Shown: piece by piece, positions 43,612 to 52,396 of the stretch
How positions within the stretch are numbered: position 1 is the first letter of the stretch
Layout: every line of letters begins with the position of its first letter
Assembly (NCBI GenBank): GCA_022828425.1
Contig: CP094685.1
Span: forward strand, 682,001 to 746,000
DNA length: 64,000 bases
Reading direction: 5' to 3'
DNA from: Candidatus Thiothrix sulfatifontis
GTDB taxonomy: Bacteria > Pseudomonadota > Gammaproteobacteria > Thiotrichales > Thiotrichaceae
Notes under the pieces: generated by a model
Seen by the model: only the letters and a program-made list of their open reading frames with translations
Told to the model about the DNA's origin: nothing
The model's database searches: none
Position numbers and translations under genes: made by a program

Positions 43612-45468
43612 CTATGCCTTTAGGGTATGCCCACTTTGCTGACATTGGATGTGGTGCGCCAACGGCACACCTTCCGGCTTGGTTTGCGCGGTTAGCCAAA
43701 TTTGGCTCATTACGCCTTTGCTGGTTTCCACCAAACTGTGCAGCGTGTTATTGCTGCGCTCTGGGTCGAAAAAGGCAAAGGGTTCGTCCAAAAACAGCAT
43801 TTGTTTGTCGGTTTTGGTGGCATCGGCTAATGCATTCGCCAGTGCAATGCGCATGGCTAAAGCCACTTGGCGTTGCGTGCCGGTCGAAATTTCATTGAAA
43901 TCGAGGTAATCGCCTTTTTCCTCCGACAACACTTTGAGGCTGAAATCGGGCAAAATTTCCAGCGATTGGTAATGCGCTTGGGTGAAACGTTGCAGCAATT
44001 CCGGGCAACGTGTTTTGACCAATTGGTTGAAGCGTTCAATCGAGTGGCTGGCATCGCGCTTTAACAAGTCGATGGCAGTACTGGTGACGACGTGCTGGCG
44101 GCGTTCGTGTTCCAAGGCTTGTTCTTGCTCGGTTGCCAAGGCTTGTAAGTGTGCGCGGTGTTCCAATTGTTGTTCGGCGGTGAGAATTTCGGCCTTCGCC
44201 GTGTCTAGGTGTTTTCCCAGTTCGGCGCGACGGTTGGTCAGCCCGACATTGAGGGTATCCGCCGCGCTGTGCACGTAAAGTGCTTTGGTTTTGTACAGGC
44301 GCGTGGTGTGTATCCACTCTGGAATCGACGCCATGTCGGGATGGTTGGTGCTGGTGTCTGGCATATCGAGGTGTTTTTCGACCAAATAATCAACGCTATC
44401 GGTGTTGAGCTGGCGGCTAACCGGCTGGGTACAGGCTTGGTAGCTGTTTTCCATGGCAGCGGCGAGGTGATTGGCGTGGGTTTGTAGCGGGCGCAAGCGG
44501 CGCACTTCCACATACCAGCCGTAAACCAATAGCACTGCGCCCACCAAAGCCGCAATCGAGGCGAGGCGGATTGCCCCCCGCCCCAGTGTGTCTTGCCATG
44601 AGGCCGAGAGATTGCCGAGCAAATCCTTGCCCCATTCCGGGGTGAACATCAGGAATAAGCCTACCAGCAATGCCAATAGGAAGACGACGAGAGTGGTTTT
44701 TGTCCAACGTCCGATTTTACGGCTGTGTTGGTCAACGCTTTGAAAGGCATCGAGATTATTGGGGTAGGCGAGTGATTCTTTGTCGAGCCGTTGCGCCATC
44801 AGGGTAAGTTGTTGCTGGCGATCTTCCACATTGGTGACGATGGCCTGGAGACGCGGCAATTGGGTGTCATCAAGGTGAAACGTGTCGATGGAACGCAAGG
44901 TGTGTTTGCAGCGCCCTTCCATTGCCTTGAGGGTATCGAGGCGTTCTTGTTGTTCGCGTTCCAGTTGGTTGCTGAGGGTGGCGTGCTCTTTGAGTCCGGC
45001 AATCGCCCGGAGGTTGTCGCTATCGCCTTCCTTGCTATTGCTGCTTTGTTGCCCCCAATAAAACGCGGTAGAAAATGCGCCGTAATAGTAGCCAAACAGC
45101 GCTTTGAGTTGGCGTTCCACCGTTTCCGGGGTATCTGCCAGCGTGACTTCTTCTTCGGTGGAAAACAGGGTGGCGGCAACATTGCCCTCGGTGTCGATGG
45201 AACGTATGAGCCGGTATTCGTGTCCCCGGTGTTGCAGGCGCAAGGCAACGCTGGCTTGGCTGGCTCCCCAGTGAATCAATTTGGCAGCGTCGGCGGGTTT
45301 TACTTGTTCGGTGCGCCCGAACAGGCCGAATTGGATGGCGTCGCCAATGCTGCTTTTGCCGGATTCATTGCCGCCAGTGAGCGCGATTAAGCCACGCTCT
45401 GGCAGGTTTTCCAGTTGCAGGTGTTGGTATTTGCGGAAGTTTTCGGCGTTAATGGCAGTGATGATCAT
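43612..45468 (-). CDS. SbcC/RecF-like ATPase with two membrane segments
   Basis: A 618-residue protein. The N-terminal Walker A is LTGGNESGKSS (Lys38) and the C-terminal signature ISTGTQRQVALAMRIAL is followed by Walker B MLFLDEPFAFFD, so the two ATPase halves flank a long helical region as in SbcC/Rad50. Unusually, two hydrophobic helices lie in the middle (about 258-275 and 301-319), which would anchor it to the membrane, as in Bacillus YhaN-like proteins. An SbcD/YhaO-type nuclease gene is not beside it. The start at 45468 has GGAGTAA upstream and follows a small gene in the same operon. Confidence 0.75.
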   Translation of the reverse strand: MIITAINAENFRKYQHLQLENLPERGLIALTGGNESGKSSIGDAIQFGLFGRTEQVKPADAAKLIHWGASQASVALRLQHRGHEYRLIRSIDTEGNVAATLFSTEEEVTLADTPETVERQLKALFGYYYGAFSTAFYWGQQSSNSKEGDSDNLRAIAGLKEHATLSNQLEREQQERLDTLKAMEGRCKHTLRSIDTFHLDDTQLPRLQAIVTNVEDRQQQLTLMAQRLDKESLAYPNNLDAFQSVDQHSRKIGRWTKTTLVVFLLALLVGLFLMFTPEWGKDLLGNLSASWQDTLGRGAIRLASIAALVGAVLLVYGWYVEVRRLRPLQTHANHLAAAMENSYQACTQPVSRQLNTDSVDYLVEKHLDMPDTSTNHPDMASIPEWIHTTRLYKTKALYVHSAADTLNVGLTNRRAELGKHLDTAKAEILTAEQQLEHRAHLQALATEQEQALEHERRQHVVTSTAIDLLKRDASHSIERFNQLVKTRCPELLQRFTQAHYQSLEILPDFSLKVLSEEKGDYLDFNEISTGTQRQVALAMRIALANALADATKTDKQMLFLDEPFAFFDPERSNNTLHSLVETSKGVMSQIWLTAQTKPEGVPLAHHIQCQQSGHTLKA

Positions 45469-45473
45469 CGGAT

Positions 45474-45692
45474 TTACTCCATGTGCCGCGTGGCTTCGAG
45501 GCGGTTCACGACCAGTGCGACCGCGTCTGCATACACCTTGGGGTCGAAACCATCCGCGTGGGTATGGCTTTGGAAGTCGTGTTGGCAAAATTCCATGAAG
45601 CGCCGGGCGGCGGCGGTTTTCAATGGCACAGGGGGTAACACCTGCGCGAGATCCAATTCAGGGGCTGGTTTGGGGCTTTTTTTGCCGAACAT
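45474..45692 (-). CDS. Small hypothetical protein upstream of the SbcC-like ATPase
   Basis: A 72-residue soluble protein, MFGKKSPKPAPELDLAQVLP at the start and a helical second half (RRFMEFCQHDFQSHTHADGF and PKVYADAVALVVNRLEA). No family was recognised. Its stop lies 5 bases before the ATPase start, and the GGAG of the ATPase gene overlaps its last codons, so the two are probably coupled. It may be a partner or regulator of the ATPase. Confidence 0.5.
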   Translation of the reverse strand: MFGKKSPKPAPELDLAQVLPPVPLKTAAARRFMEFCQHDFQSHTHADGFDPKVYADAVALVVNRLEATRHME

Positions 45693-45789
45693 GCGCGTCT
45701 CCGCTGTTATTTAATGGGCATCCATGCCCGATAACTATATGCAAAAATGCGTAATTTTGCAGGAGAAGCTGTCAGTCTGATTAAAAAAA

Positions 45790-45808
45790 GAGGGGCTTAA
45801 TGCCCCTC
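45790..45808 (-). terminator. Terminator of the tol-pal operon
   Basis: GAGGGGC and GCCCCTC pair around a loop that contains the cpoB stop codon. On the minus strand a run of seven T follows. It ends the ruvB to cpoB transcription unit. Confidence 0.85.
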
Positions 45809-46729
45809 GGTCTTCATTTGATCCAAGCGCTCTTGCGCCAGTTTGCGGGTTTCGGCGTTATCCGGGAAGAAGCTGATCACGTCTTGCAAGGTTTTGCGGG
45901 CTTTTTCCCAGTCTTTCAGTTCGTAAAAACTGTAGCCGAGTTTGAGGGCGGCATCGGGCGCTTTGTCGCTGCCTTTGTGCTCTTTGAGTACCACTAAAAA
46001 CTCTTCAATCGCGCCTTTGAAGTCTTTTTCAGCGTACAGCGCTTCGCCTACCCAATACTGTGCGCTGGAAGCCAGCGGACTTTTGGGATAGTCCTTGAGA
46101 AAAGCGCGAAATTCCGGCACGGCTTCTTTGGGGTCTTGCAGCAAAGTTTTAAACGCGTCGTCATACACCGAGCGCTCCTCGCGTTCAGGTGCTGGGGTTT
46201 TATCCGCTGTGGTGCTGGAATCCGGCGCTTTGTTTGCACTGGGTAAACCGGGTAACTCAGCGGTTTTGTCAGCAGGACTATCGACCTTGGTGTCGGTGAT
46301 TTTACCCGCACCAGCCGGTGGGTTTTTGTCATCTGACTTGTCGGTGCCGTAGCTGTAGAAACCGTTGGGGTCGGGTTTGGTTTCTTTGGCTTTGAGCGCG
46401 TCTACATCGGTGTTATCGAGCACTTTGTCTGGCGTGGGTTCGGCTTTGTCTGCTTGAGCCGCTGTGTCTGGGCTGGCGTCTTGCAGTTTTTCAATGCGTT
46501 CGTCGACTTGTTGAAAGGTGTCGCGCTGACTTTTCTGCACGATTTCTAACTCATTTTGCAGTTTTTCATTGTCACCGCGTAGGTTGCGTAATTCCTGCTC
46601 CAGTTCATTGACCCGTTGCAGTAATTGCACCGCAGCCTCATCCGAGAGCGGTGCTGCTCCGACAGGGGAAACCGCCAGCAGCGTAGCGACCAGAGCGCCG
46701 AGGACGCTGCGGTTTAGCTGGTTTTGCAT
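45797..46729 (-). CDS. cpoB: Tol-Pal cell division coordinator CpoB (YbgF)
   Basis: A 310-residue periplasmic protein with a signal peptide (LGALVATLLAVSPVGAA), a coiled-coil trimerisation segment (about 30-75: LQRVNELEQELRNLRGDNEK), a low-complexity Pro/Asp/Lys linker and a C-terminal TPR domain (AFKTLLQDPKEAVPEFRAFL onward). CpoB links outer-membrane constriction by Tol-Pal to peptidoglycan synthesis at the septum. The start at 46729 has GGAGAA upstream. A much longer in-frame reading overlaps pal and is rejected. The linker is longer than in E. coli. Confidence 0.9.
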   Translation of the reverse strand: MQNQLNRSVLGALVATLLAVSPVGAAPLSDEAAVQLLQRVNELEQELRNLRGDNEKLQNELEIVQKSQRDTFQQVDERIEKLQDASPDTAAQADKAEPTPDKVLDNTDVDALKAKETKPDPNGFYSYGTDKSDDKNPPAGAGKITDTKVDSPADKTAELPGLPSANKAPDSSTTADKTPAPEREERSVYDDAFKTLLQDPKEAVPEFRAFLKDYPKSPLASSAQYWVGEALYAEKDFKGAIEEFLVVLKEHKGSDKAPDAALKLGYSFYELKDWEKARKTLQDVISFFPDNAETRKLAQERLDQMKTEGH

Positions 46730-46733
46730 CACA

Positions 46734-47321
46734 TTATTCTCCGGCATATTTGATTTCGACGCGGCGGTTTTTACCCCACGCGCTTTCATTGTGCCCGAAA
46801 ACCGCCGGAACTTCTTCGCCGTAACCGATGACTTCCATCTGGTTGCTGCTAGTGCCTTTGACTTGCATGTAATCGAGTACCGAATAGCCCCGACGCTCCG
46901 ACAAGGCAACGTTGTATTCGCGTGAGCCGCGTTCATCCGCATGGCCTTCCAAACGTACCCGCAAATTAGGGTAGGCAGCCAGCAAAGAAGCATGAGCATT
47001 GAGGACGTTCATGTATTCCGGCTTGATGTCAGCGCGGTCGAGATCGAAATAAATAACCCGTTGCGCCAGAATGCTGCTAGGGTTGCGCAGCTCTGCCGGG
47101 GTGTATTGACCCGTGCCAGTCCCGGTGCCGTAGCCATTGCCGTAATTACCACCTGTGCCGTAGCCGCCCGTGCCGTAACCACCGCCTGCGGTACCGCCAC
47201 CTGTGCCGTAACCACCGCCAGCAGTGCCACCCGTGCCAGCGGCATTCGGTGGCACTTGTTGACACCCGGTGATGCTCAACGCAGCAATCAGGGCTGAAAA
47301 AGCCAATGTTTTCATTTTCAT
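46734..47321 (-). CDS. pal: Peptidoglycan-associated lipoprotein Pal
   Basis: A 195-residue outer-membrane lipoprotein. The lipobox is LSITGC with Cys20 as the lipid site. A Gly/Tyr/Thr-rich linker of about 45 residues with repeated GGGYGTGG units follows, then the OmpA-like domain (VIYFDLDRADIKPEYMNVL, LRVRLEGHADERGSREYN, NRRVEIKY) that binds diaminopimelate in peptidoglycan. It works with TolB and the TolQRA motor. The start at 47321 fits a normal lipoprotein signal. The in-frame ATG at 47342 overlaps the tolB stop and stays possible. The repeat linker is unlike the usual short one. Confidence 0.93.
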   Translation of the reverse strand: MKMKTLAFSALIAALSITGCQQVPPNAAGTGGTAGGGYGTGGGTAGGGYGTGGYGTGGNYGNGYGTGTGTGQYTPAELRNPSSILAQRVIYFDLDRADIKPEYMNVLNAHASLLAAYPNLRVRLEGHADERGSREYNVALSERRGYSVLDYMQVKGTSSNQMEVIGYGEEVPAVFGHNESAWGKNRRVEIKYAGE

Positions 47322-47341
47322 AACACTCATCTCGCTATTCA

Positions 47342-48577
47342 TTAATCAAGATAGGGCGACCATGCGGGGTCGCGTACATCGCCCGCCTGTGAATACAGGC
47401 TTTGGTGGGCTTTGCCATTGTCACTGGCGACTGCCAAGGAGTTACGCCCACCGGCATCCGTCGCGTACAACACCATCATGCCATTGGGGGAGATGGCAGG
47501 GGAATCGTCTTGGGTGCCGCGTGAAATGGTGCGTTCCTGTTTGGTGGCGGCATCCATAATGGTGATGCTGGATGTGCCGCCGTTTTGCCGCACCATCGCG
47601 ACGCTATTGCCCGCAATGCTGGCTCCGGCATTGTAGCCGCCGCTGAATGACATCCGGCTTTCGCTGCCACCATTCGCGGTGGTTTTGTAGAGTTGCGGTT
47701 GTCCGCTGCGGTCAGATGTAAACACAATGGTATTGCTGTCGGCCCATTGTGGCTCGGCATTAATGCCGCGTGTGTTGGTAATTTGGCGTGCGCCATCGCC
47801 ATTCGCGCCGCTGACCACGATATTGTAATTACCGCGTTCGGCAACACTGTAAGCAATCGAGCGACCATCCGGCGACCAAGACGGGGAAATGCTGGAGCGG
47901 TTCGGGTCAGAAACGGTGCGCTTGCCACCGGATGCTAAATCTTGCGCATAAACCACCGGACGCCCCGTTTCGTAGGAAACATACGCCACTTGCTTGCCAT
48001 CCGGCGACCAACTGGGGGACATCACGGGTTTGCGCGAAGAAACGATGGTGCGCGGGGTAAAGCCATCCGCATCCGAGACGATCAACTGGTAGGTTTGATT
48101 TTTGGCGGGCCCGCTGGCGGAAACGTAAGCAATCCGCGTGTCGAATGCGCCCTTCACCCCGGTAAGTTTTTCAAACACCAAGTCGGCGGCTTTGTGTGCC
48201 ATGCGCCGTTCATTCGGGTGCGTGGGAATGCGGAAAGCACCAGCCACTTGCCCGGTACGCAGGTTGACCAGTTGCAGATTCATCTCACCGCTGTGAGTGC
48301 CGACCACGGCGTATTCTGCGCCCGTGACACGCAAAGCGTCGGGGGAGAAATTGCCACCCGCCCGTGCCGGATCCATCAGCGCGAAGCGCCCACTGCGTTG
48401 CAGGTCAGCTTCGATGACTTTGGACATGGGGCTGAACGGCATCACAATAATGCTGGTTTCACCGACGGTGGCATCAATGTCGATGCGTGAGAATAACTCT
48501 TCCGCCGAAGAGGTAACGGGTAAGCCAAGCCCTGTGACGAGTAGGGCAGATGCGAGTAAGGTTGTTTTCATGTGCAT
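47342..48577 (-). CDS. tolB: Tol-Pal system beta-propeller protein TolB
   Basis: A 411-residue periplasmic protein with a signal peptide ending near SSAEE, an N-terminal alpha/beta domain (SIIVMPFSPMSKVIEADLQR) and a six-bladed WD40-like propeller (PSWSPDGKQVAYVSYE repeats). It binds Pal and TolA. Two adjacent ATG codons (48577, 48571) could start it. The upstream tolA ends 5 bases before the first. Confidence 0.95.
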   Translation of the reverse strand: MHMKTTLLASALLVTGLGLPVTSSAEELFSRIDIDATVGETSIIVMPFSPMSKVIEADLQRSGRFALMDPARAGGNFSPDALRVTGAEYAVVGTHSGEMNLQLVNLRTGQVAGAFRIPTHPNERRMAHKAADLVFEKLTGVKGAFDTRIAYVSASGPAKNQTYQLIVSDADGFTPRTIVSSRKPVMSPSWSPDGKQVAYVSYETGRPVVYAQDLASGGKRTVSDPNRSSISPSWSPDGRSIAYSVAERGNYNIVVSGANGDGARQITNTRGINAEPQWADSNTIVFTSDRSGQPQLYKTTANGGSESRMSFSGGYNAGASIAGNSVAMVRQNGGTSSITIMDAATKQERTISRGTQDDSPAISPNGMMVLYATDAGGRNSLAVASDNGKAHQSLYSQAGDVRDPAWSPYLD

Positions 48578-48582
48578 TGCGG

Positions 48583-49794
48583 TTAATCCATCGTGATAAC
48601 GTGAGTATCGTTGTACAGTTCTTGGTATTCGGGACGTGGAAACGGGTCGGAACGCTGCACCGCCGCTTTGATCGACTCGCAAAACGCGGTGCTGCCATCA
48701 CAAGACAAGGTGAAACGCCGGATGCCACCCGATGGGCTAATGCCAAGGCGAATGGTGGCAGACATGCCGAAGCGTTCGCCGGGTTTGTTCCAGTTGCCTT
48801 TGATTTTGCGGTTGACGGCAGCTTTCCATGCGGCGCGGGCGGCGTTCAATTCGCTGTTGCTAGGGCCTGCATTGGCAGCGGCTGCGGCGGCACGGCGGGC
48901 GTCTTCTTCAGCGGCTTTGCGTTTGGCTTCGGCGGCTTTCCAGCGTTCACGGTCAGCCGCCAATTGCGCTTCTTCGGCGTCGGCTTTTTTACGGGCAAGC
49001 GCTTCGGATTTGGCTTTGGCGGTTGCTTCGGCCTCTGCTTTTTCCGCTGCTTCGGCTTTTGCCTTAGCTTTGGCCTGTGCTGCTGCTTCAGCCCTTGCCT
49101 CGGCTTTGGCTTCCGCAGCGGCTTCGGCTTTGCTTTTTTCGCGGGCTTTCTTTTCTGCCAACGCTTTCGCTTCGGCTTCTGCCTTGGCTTTGTTGGCTGC
49201 ATTGGCTTGTTTGCGTTCGGCTTCTTTTTCGGCGGCTAGGGCTGCACGGCGGGTTTCGGCTCTGGCTTCTGCCCGGCGACGTGCTTCGGCTTTGGCGCGT
49301 TCTTCGGCGGCGGCTTCCTGCCGCGCGGCGGCGGATTGTTCACGAGCGGCTTCTTTGGCTTTGGCGGCTTTGTCAGCGGCTGCTTGTTCGCGTTCGGCTT
49401 CTTTGGCTTTGGTTGCTGCCAGTGCTTTGCGTTGTGCGTCGGCTTGCTGCTTGGCTTGTGCTGCCGCAGTGACCGCCGCTGCCGCGATGATGGCTTGTTG
49501 CTGGGCTTGCTCTTCCGCTTTTGCCTCCGCTGCTGCATCAGCCTTGGTTGGCTCGGCTTTTTCGGGGGAGGCATCTTCTGTCGCGGTTAATGCGGTGCGT
49601 TCTGGTTCGCTGGTATTGGGTTCCGCTTCGGGGGGAATGGGGGCGTCGGGCAGCGTGACTTCGACGGCTTTGCTTTCGGCGGTCTCTGGTCGGTCGGTCC
49701 ATTGAAAACTGAGCAGTAACACGCCGACGATCAGGACGTGCAGCAGAATGGCCCAGAAGAGTGCTTGTGGTTTGTTACGTATTTCTTTAAACAT
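48583..49794 (-). CDS. tolA: Cell envelope protein TolA
   Basis: A 403-residue protein with an N-terminal membrane anchor (ALFWAILLHVLIVGVLLLSF), a very long Ala/Lys/Glu-rich helical domain II (about 80-300) that spans the periplasm, and a C-terminal globular domain III (NKPGERFGMSATIRLGISPS and RSDPFPRPEYQELY) that contacts TolB and Pal. The repetitive composition leaves a long spurious open frame on the plus strand. It is fixed in the order after tolR. Confidence 0.93.
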   Translation of the reverse strand: MFKEIRNKPQALFWAILLHVLIVGVLLLSFQWTDRPETAESKAVEVTLPDAPIPPEAEPNTSEPERTALTATEDASPEKAEPTKADAAAEAKAEEQAQQQAIIAAAAVTAAAQAKQQADAQRKALAATKAKEAEREQAAADKAAKAKEAAREQSAAARQEAAAEERAKAEARRRAEARAETRRAALAAEKEAERKQANAANKAKAEAEAKALAEKKAREKSKAEAAAEAKAEARAEAAAQAKAKAKAEAAEKAEAEATAKAKSEALARKKADAEEAQLAADRERWKAAEAKRKAAEEDARRAAAAAANAGPSNSELNAARAAWKAAVNRKIKGNWNKPGERFGMSATIRLGISPSGGIRRFTLSCDGSTAFCESIKAAVQRSDPFPRPEYQELYNDTHVITMD

Positions 49795-49820
49795 GATCTT
49801 GTAGCCCTTCGCAGATCAGC

Positions 49821-50246
49821 TCACGGTTGGTCGGGCGGTGCAGGGTCAGCCATCAGGCCGATTTTTTTTGCACCGGCTTGTTGAACGGCGACCATCGCAT
49901 TCATTAAATGCCGGTATTCGACCGTGCTGTCGGCCTTGACGTAAACGGGGCGCTCGGCTTTGGCGTCCAATTGGCTGCTGACGTAGGCGGTAACGTTGGC
50001 AGCCGGGACTTCTGAGCCGTCATCCAGAAACAATTTGCCGCTGGCGTCGACCGAGATGGTGAGCGGTTCTTGTTGATTGTTGGCATCCAGCGGCTCGGCT
50101 TGGGCATCGGGGGCGTCGACGGTCACGCCGGTTTGCATAATCGGGGCTGTCACCATGAAGATAACCAGCAACACCAACATGACGTCGATGTAAGGCACCA
50201 CGTTCATTTCTGCCATGATTTTACGGCGACGACGCGGGCTACTCAT
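49821..50246 (-). CDS. tolR: Tol-Pal motor protein TolR
   Basis: A 141-residue ExbD/TolR protein with one membrane helix (VPYIDVMLVLLVIFMVTAP) carrying the proton-path Asp, and a periplasmic domain. Together with TolQ it turns proton flow into movement of TolA. Its ATG overlaps the tolQ stop by 4 bases. Confidence 0.95.
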   Translation of the reverse strand: MSSPRRRRKIMAEMNVVPYIDVMLVLLVIFMVTAPIMQTGVTVDAPDAQAEPLDANNQQEPLTISVDASGKLFLDDGSEVPAANVTAYVSSQLDAKAERPVYVKADSTVEYRHLMNAMVAVQQAGAKKIGLMADPAPPDQP

Positions 50247-50929
50247 GCCAGTTTCCTTTGGGTAACAGCATGGCGTTCCAGCAGGGCGGTGAATTCTTCG
50301 CGGAAATTGTCGTAACTCACCACCAAACGGTCGATTTTGTCACTGAAACGGTTATAAGCAATGACCGCAGGAATGGCCGCAAACAGACCAATCGCGGTCG
50401 CAATCAGCGCTTCCGCAATGCCGGGGGCAACCACGCCGAGGGTCGCTTGCTGCATTTGTCCGAGTGAAATAAACGAGTTCATGATTCCCCATACCGTGCC
50501 AAACAAACCGACATACGGGCTGGTTGAGCCGACGGTAGCCAAAAACGCTAAATTCCTTTCCAACTCATCGACTTCTTTGGAGGCGGCAACGCGCATGGAG
50601 CGTTGTACCGAATCCGTGACCGAGAGTCGTGAGGTCGGGTCGGTGTTAAGGGCGCGTTTGTATTCGTGAAAGCCGTCGTAAAAAATTCGCTCCAGCCCAC
50701 GCCGCTGTGTTTTCTGAGACAACTCTTCGTACAAGGAGTTCAGTGAAACCCCGCTCCAGAAGCGTTCTTCAAATTGGGTGACATTGCTTTGGGTGCTGTT
50801 AATGGTGCTGGATTTCACCATAATCAGCGTCCAAGATAGCAGTGAAGCCAAGACGAGTAAGATCATTACGATTTTGACGACCAAGCTGGCATCCATGATC
50901 AGCTTGAGTATGGAGAGGTCTGTTGTCAC
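50243..50929 (-). CDS. tolQ: Tol-Pal motor protein TolQ
   Basis: A 228-residue ExbB/TolQ/MotA-type protein with three membrane helices: near 17-39, and the pair at about 135-160 (YVGLFGTVWGIMNSFISLG) and 170-195 (GIAEALIATAIGLFAAIPAV). It forms the pentameric proton channel around TolR. It overlaps ybgC by 4 bases and tolR by 4 bases. Confidence 0.95.
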   Translation of the reverse strand: MTTDLSILKLIMDASLVVKIVMILLVLASLLSWTLIMVKSSTINSTQSNVTQFEERFWSGVSLNSLYEELSQKTQRRGLERIFYDGFHEYKRALNTDPTSRLSVTDSVQRSMRVAASKEVDELERNLAFLATVGSTSPYVGLFGTVWGIMNSFISLGQMQQATLGVVAPGIAEALIATAIGLFAAIPAVIAYNRFSDKIDRLVVSYDNFREEFTALLERHAVTQRKLA

Positions 50930-51345
50930 TGAAGGAGTTCCCTGATTGCTGTCGGAATTGTCATTGAACGAAAGGTGCCCATATTGACACAGACTACTTT
51001 GACGCTGGCAGTTGTCAAGAGTTCACGCGAATTATTGCTGCCTTCGCGCCAAATTTCTTGCTTGAATAGTAAACTAGCACGCCCGATGGTGTCGATTTTG
51101 GCGTTAACCAACAAAGCATCATTGAAGCGGGCGGGCTTGCGGTACGCAATTTCCAGTCCAGCCACCACGAAAACGGCATTCAATTCTTGTGCCAATGTGT
51201 CTTGTTCAAAGCCTAAGGTGCGCAGCCATTCGGTGCGGGCGCGTTCCATAAAACGCAGGTAATTGGCGTGATACACCACCCCACCGGCATCGGTGTCTTC
51301 GTAATACACCCGTACCGGGAAGATAAATTCATTCAAATAAGTCAA
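50926..51345 (-). CDS. ybgC: Acyl-CoA thioesterase YbgC
   Basis: A 139-residue hot-dog fold thioesterase. The catalytic region [20 protein letters not shown] with the active-site Asp is complete, followed by [11 protein letters not shown]. YbgC hydrolyses short or long acyl-CoA or acyl-ACP and is tied by position to the Tol-Pal complex in most gammaproteobacteria. Its start lies 17 bases inside the ruvB 3' end. Confidence 0.95.
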   Translation of the reverse strand: MTYLNEFIFPVRVYYEDTDAGGVVYHANYLRFMERARTEWLRTLGFEQDTLAQELNAVFVVAGLEIAYRKPARFNDALLVNAKIDTIGRASLLFKQEIWREGSNNSRELLTTASVKVVCVNMGTFRSMTIPTAIRELLQ

Positions 51346-52396
51346 AACTGTTGCCTGCTTGATCCGCTGGAGTCGCGTTTACGTTGAAACGGGCGGGAAT
51401 ATTCAGCCCAAAGTGTTGCCATGCATGGCGGGTCGCGACTCGCCCACGCGGGGTTCGCATTAAAAAGCCTTGTTGGATGAGGAAGGGTTCGAGCACGTCT
51501 TCAATCGTGCCGCGTTCTTCACCAATCGCGGCGGCGAGGCTGTCTACACCCACGGGGCCACCGTCGAATTTTTCCATCACGGCTAATAGCAGGCGGCGGT
51601 CCATGTGGTCGAAACCTTGATTATCCACATTGAGCATATTCAGGGCTTTGTCTGCCATTTCCGTGTCAATAATGCCATTGCCTTTGACTTGCACGTAATC
51701 GCGCACTCGGCGCAACAAGCGGTTGGCAATGCGCGGTGTGCCGCGTGAACGGCGGGCGATTTCTTGCGCTCCACCGGCGTCGATATTGGCGCCAATGATG
51801 CTGGCGGCGCGTTGCACGATGTAGGCTAAATCATCAACATTGTAAAATTCCAGGCGTTGCACAATCCCGAAGCGATCCCGCAATGGCGAGGTCAGCAAGC
51901 CTGCCCGCGTCGTCGCGCCCACGAGGGTAAAGGGCGGCAGGTCAAGCTTAATGGAACGTGCAGCGGGGCCTTCCCCAATCATAATATCGAGTTGGAAATC
52001 TTCTAAAGCGGGGTAAAGAATTTCTTCCACCATCGGGCTGAGGCGGTGGATTTCGTCGATAAACAACACATCGTGCGGTTCGAGGTTGGTCAGCAAGGCG
52101 GCGAGATCCCCCGCTTTTTCCAAAACTGGCCCGGAAGTTTGACGCAGGTTAGCACCCATTTCATGCGCGATAATGTGGGAGAGTGTGGTTTTGCCTAGCC
52201 CTGGTGGACCAAAAATCAGGACGTGATCCAAGGCTTCGCCGCGATGACGGGCGGCATGAATGAAAATTTCCATTTGTTCGCGCACCACGGGTTGCCCAAT
52301 GTAGTCTTGCAAGCGGCGCGGGCGGATGTGCTCATCAATGGTGGTTTCTTCGCGCTGATGTTGTGGCGAGAGGATGTGCGCTGCGGGTTTTTCCAT
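51329..52396 (-). CDS. ruvB: Holliday junction branch migration helicase RuvB
   Basis: A 355-residue AAA+ motor. Walker A is [16 protein letters not shown], Walker B is [13 protein letters not shown], sensor 1 is [20 protein letters not shown], and the C-terminal winged helix ([17 protein letters not shown]) binds DNA. It drives branch migration with RuvA during recombination repair. ruvA and ruvC are not upstream, so ruvB is here the first gene of a unit that continues into ybgC and tol-pal. Confidence 0.96.
   Translation of the reverse strand: MEKPAAHILSPQHQREETTIDEHIRPRRLQDYIGQPVVREQMEIFIHAARHRGEALDHVLIFGPPGLGKTTLSHIIAHEMGANLRQTSGPVLEKAGDLAALLTNLEPHDVLFIDEIHRLSPMVEEILYPALEDFQLDIMIGEGPAARSIKLDLPPFTLVGATTRAGLLTSPLRDRFGIVQRLEFYNVDDLAYIVQRAASIIGANIDAGGAQEIARRSRGTPRIANRLLRRVRDYVQVKGNGIIDTEMADKALNMLNVDNQGFDHMDRRLLLAVMEKFDGGPVGVDSLAAAIGEERGTIEDVLEPFLIQQGFLMRTPRGRVATRHAWQHFGLNIPARFNVNATPADQAGNSFDLFE

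Noticed and set aside
45797..46999. 400-codon reading of cpoB
   Set aside because: The extension overlaps pal out of frame. The ATG at 46729 has a ribosome site and gives a normal signal peptide.
47100..47240. Short direct repeats considered as a CRISPR-like or minisatellite array
   Set aside because: They encode the Gly/Tyr linker of Pal in frame and have no spacers.
48611..49705. 364-codon open frame on the plus strand opposite tolA
   Set aside because: The Ala/Lys-rich tolA repeats use GC-rich codons that leave the opposite strand open. The product is a meaningless Ser/Ala string and lies inside a sure gene.
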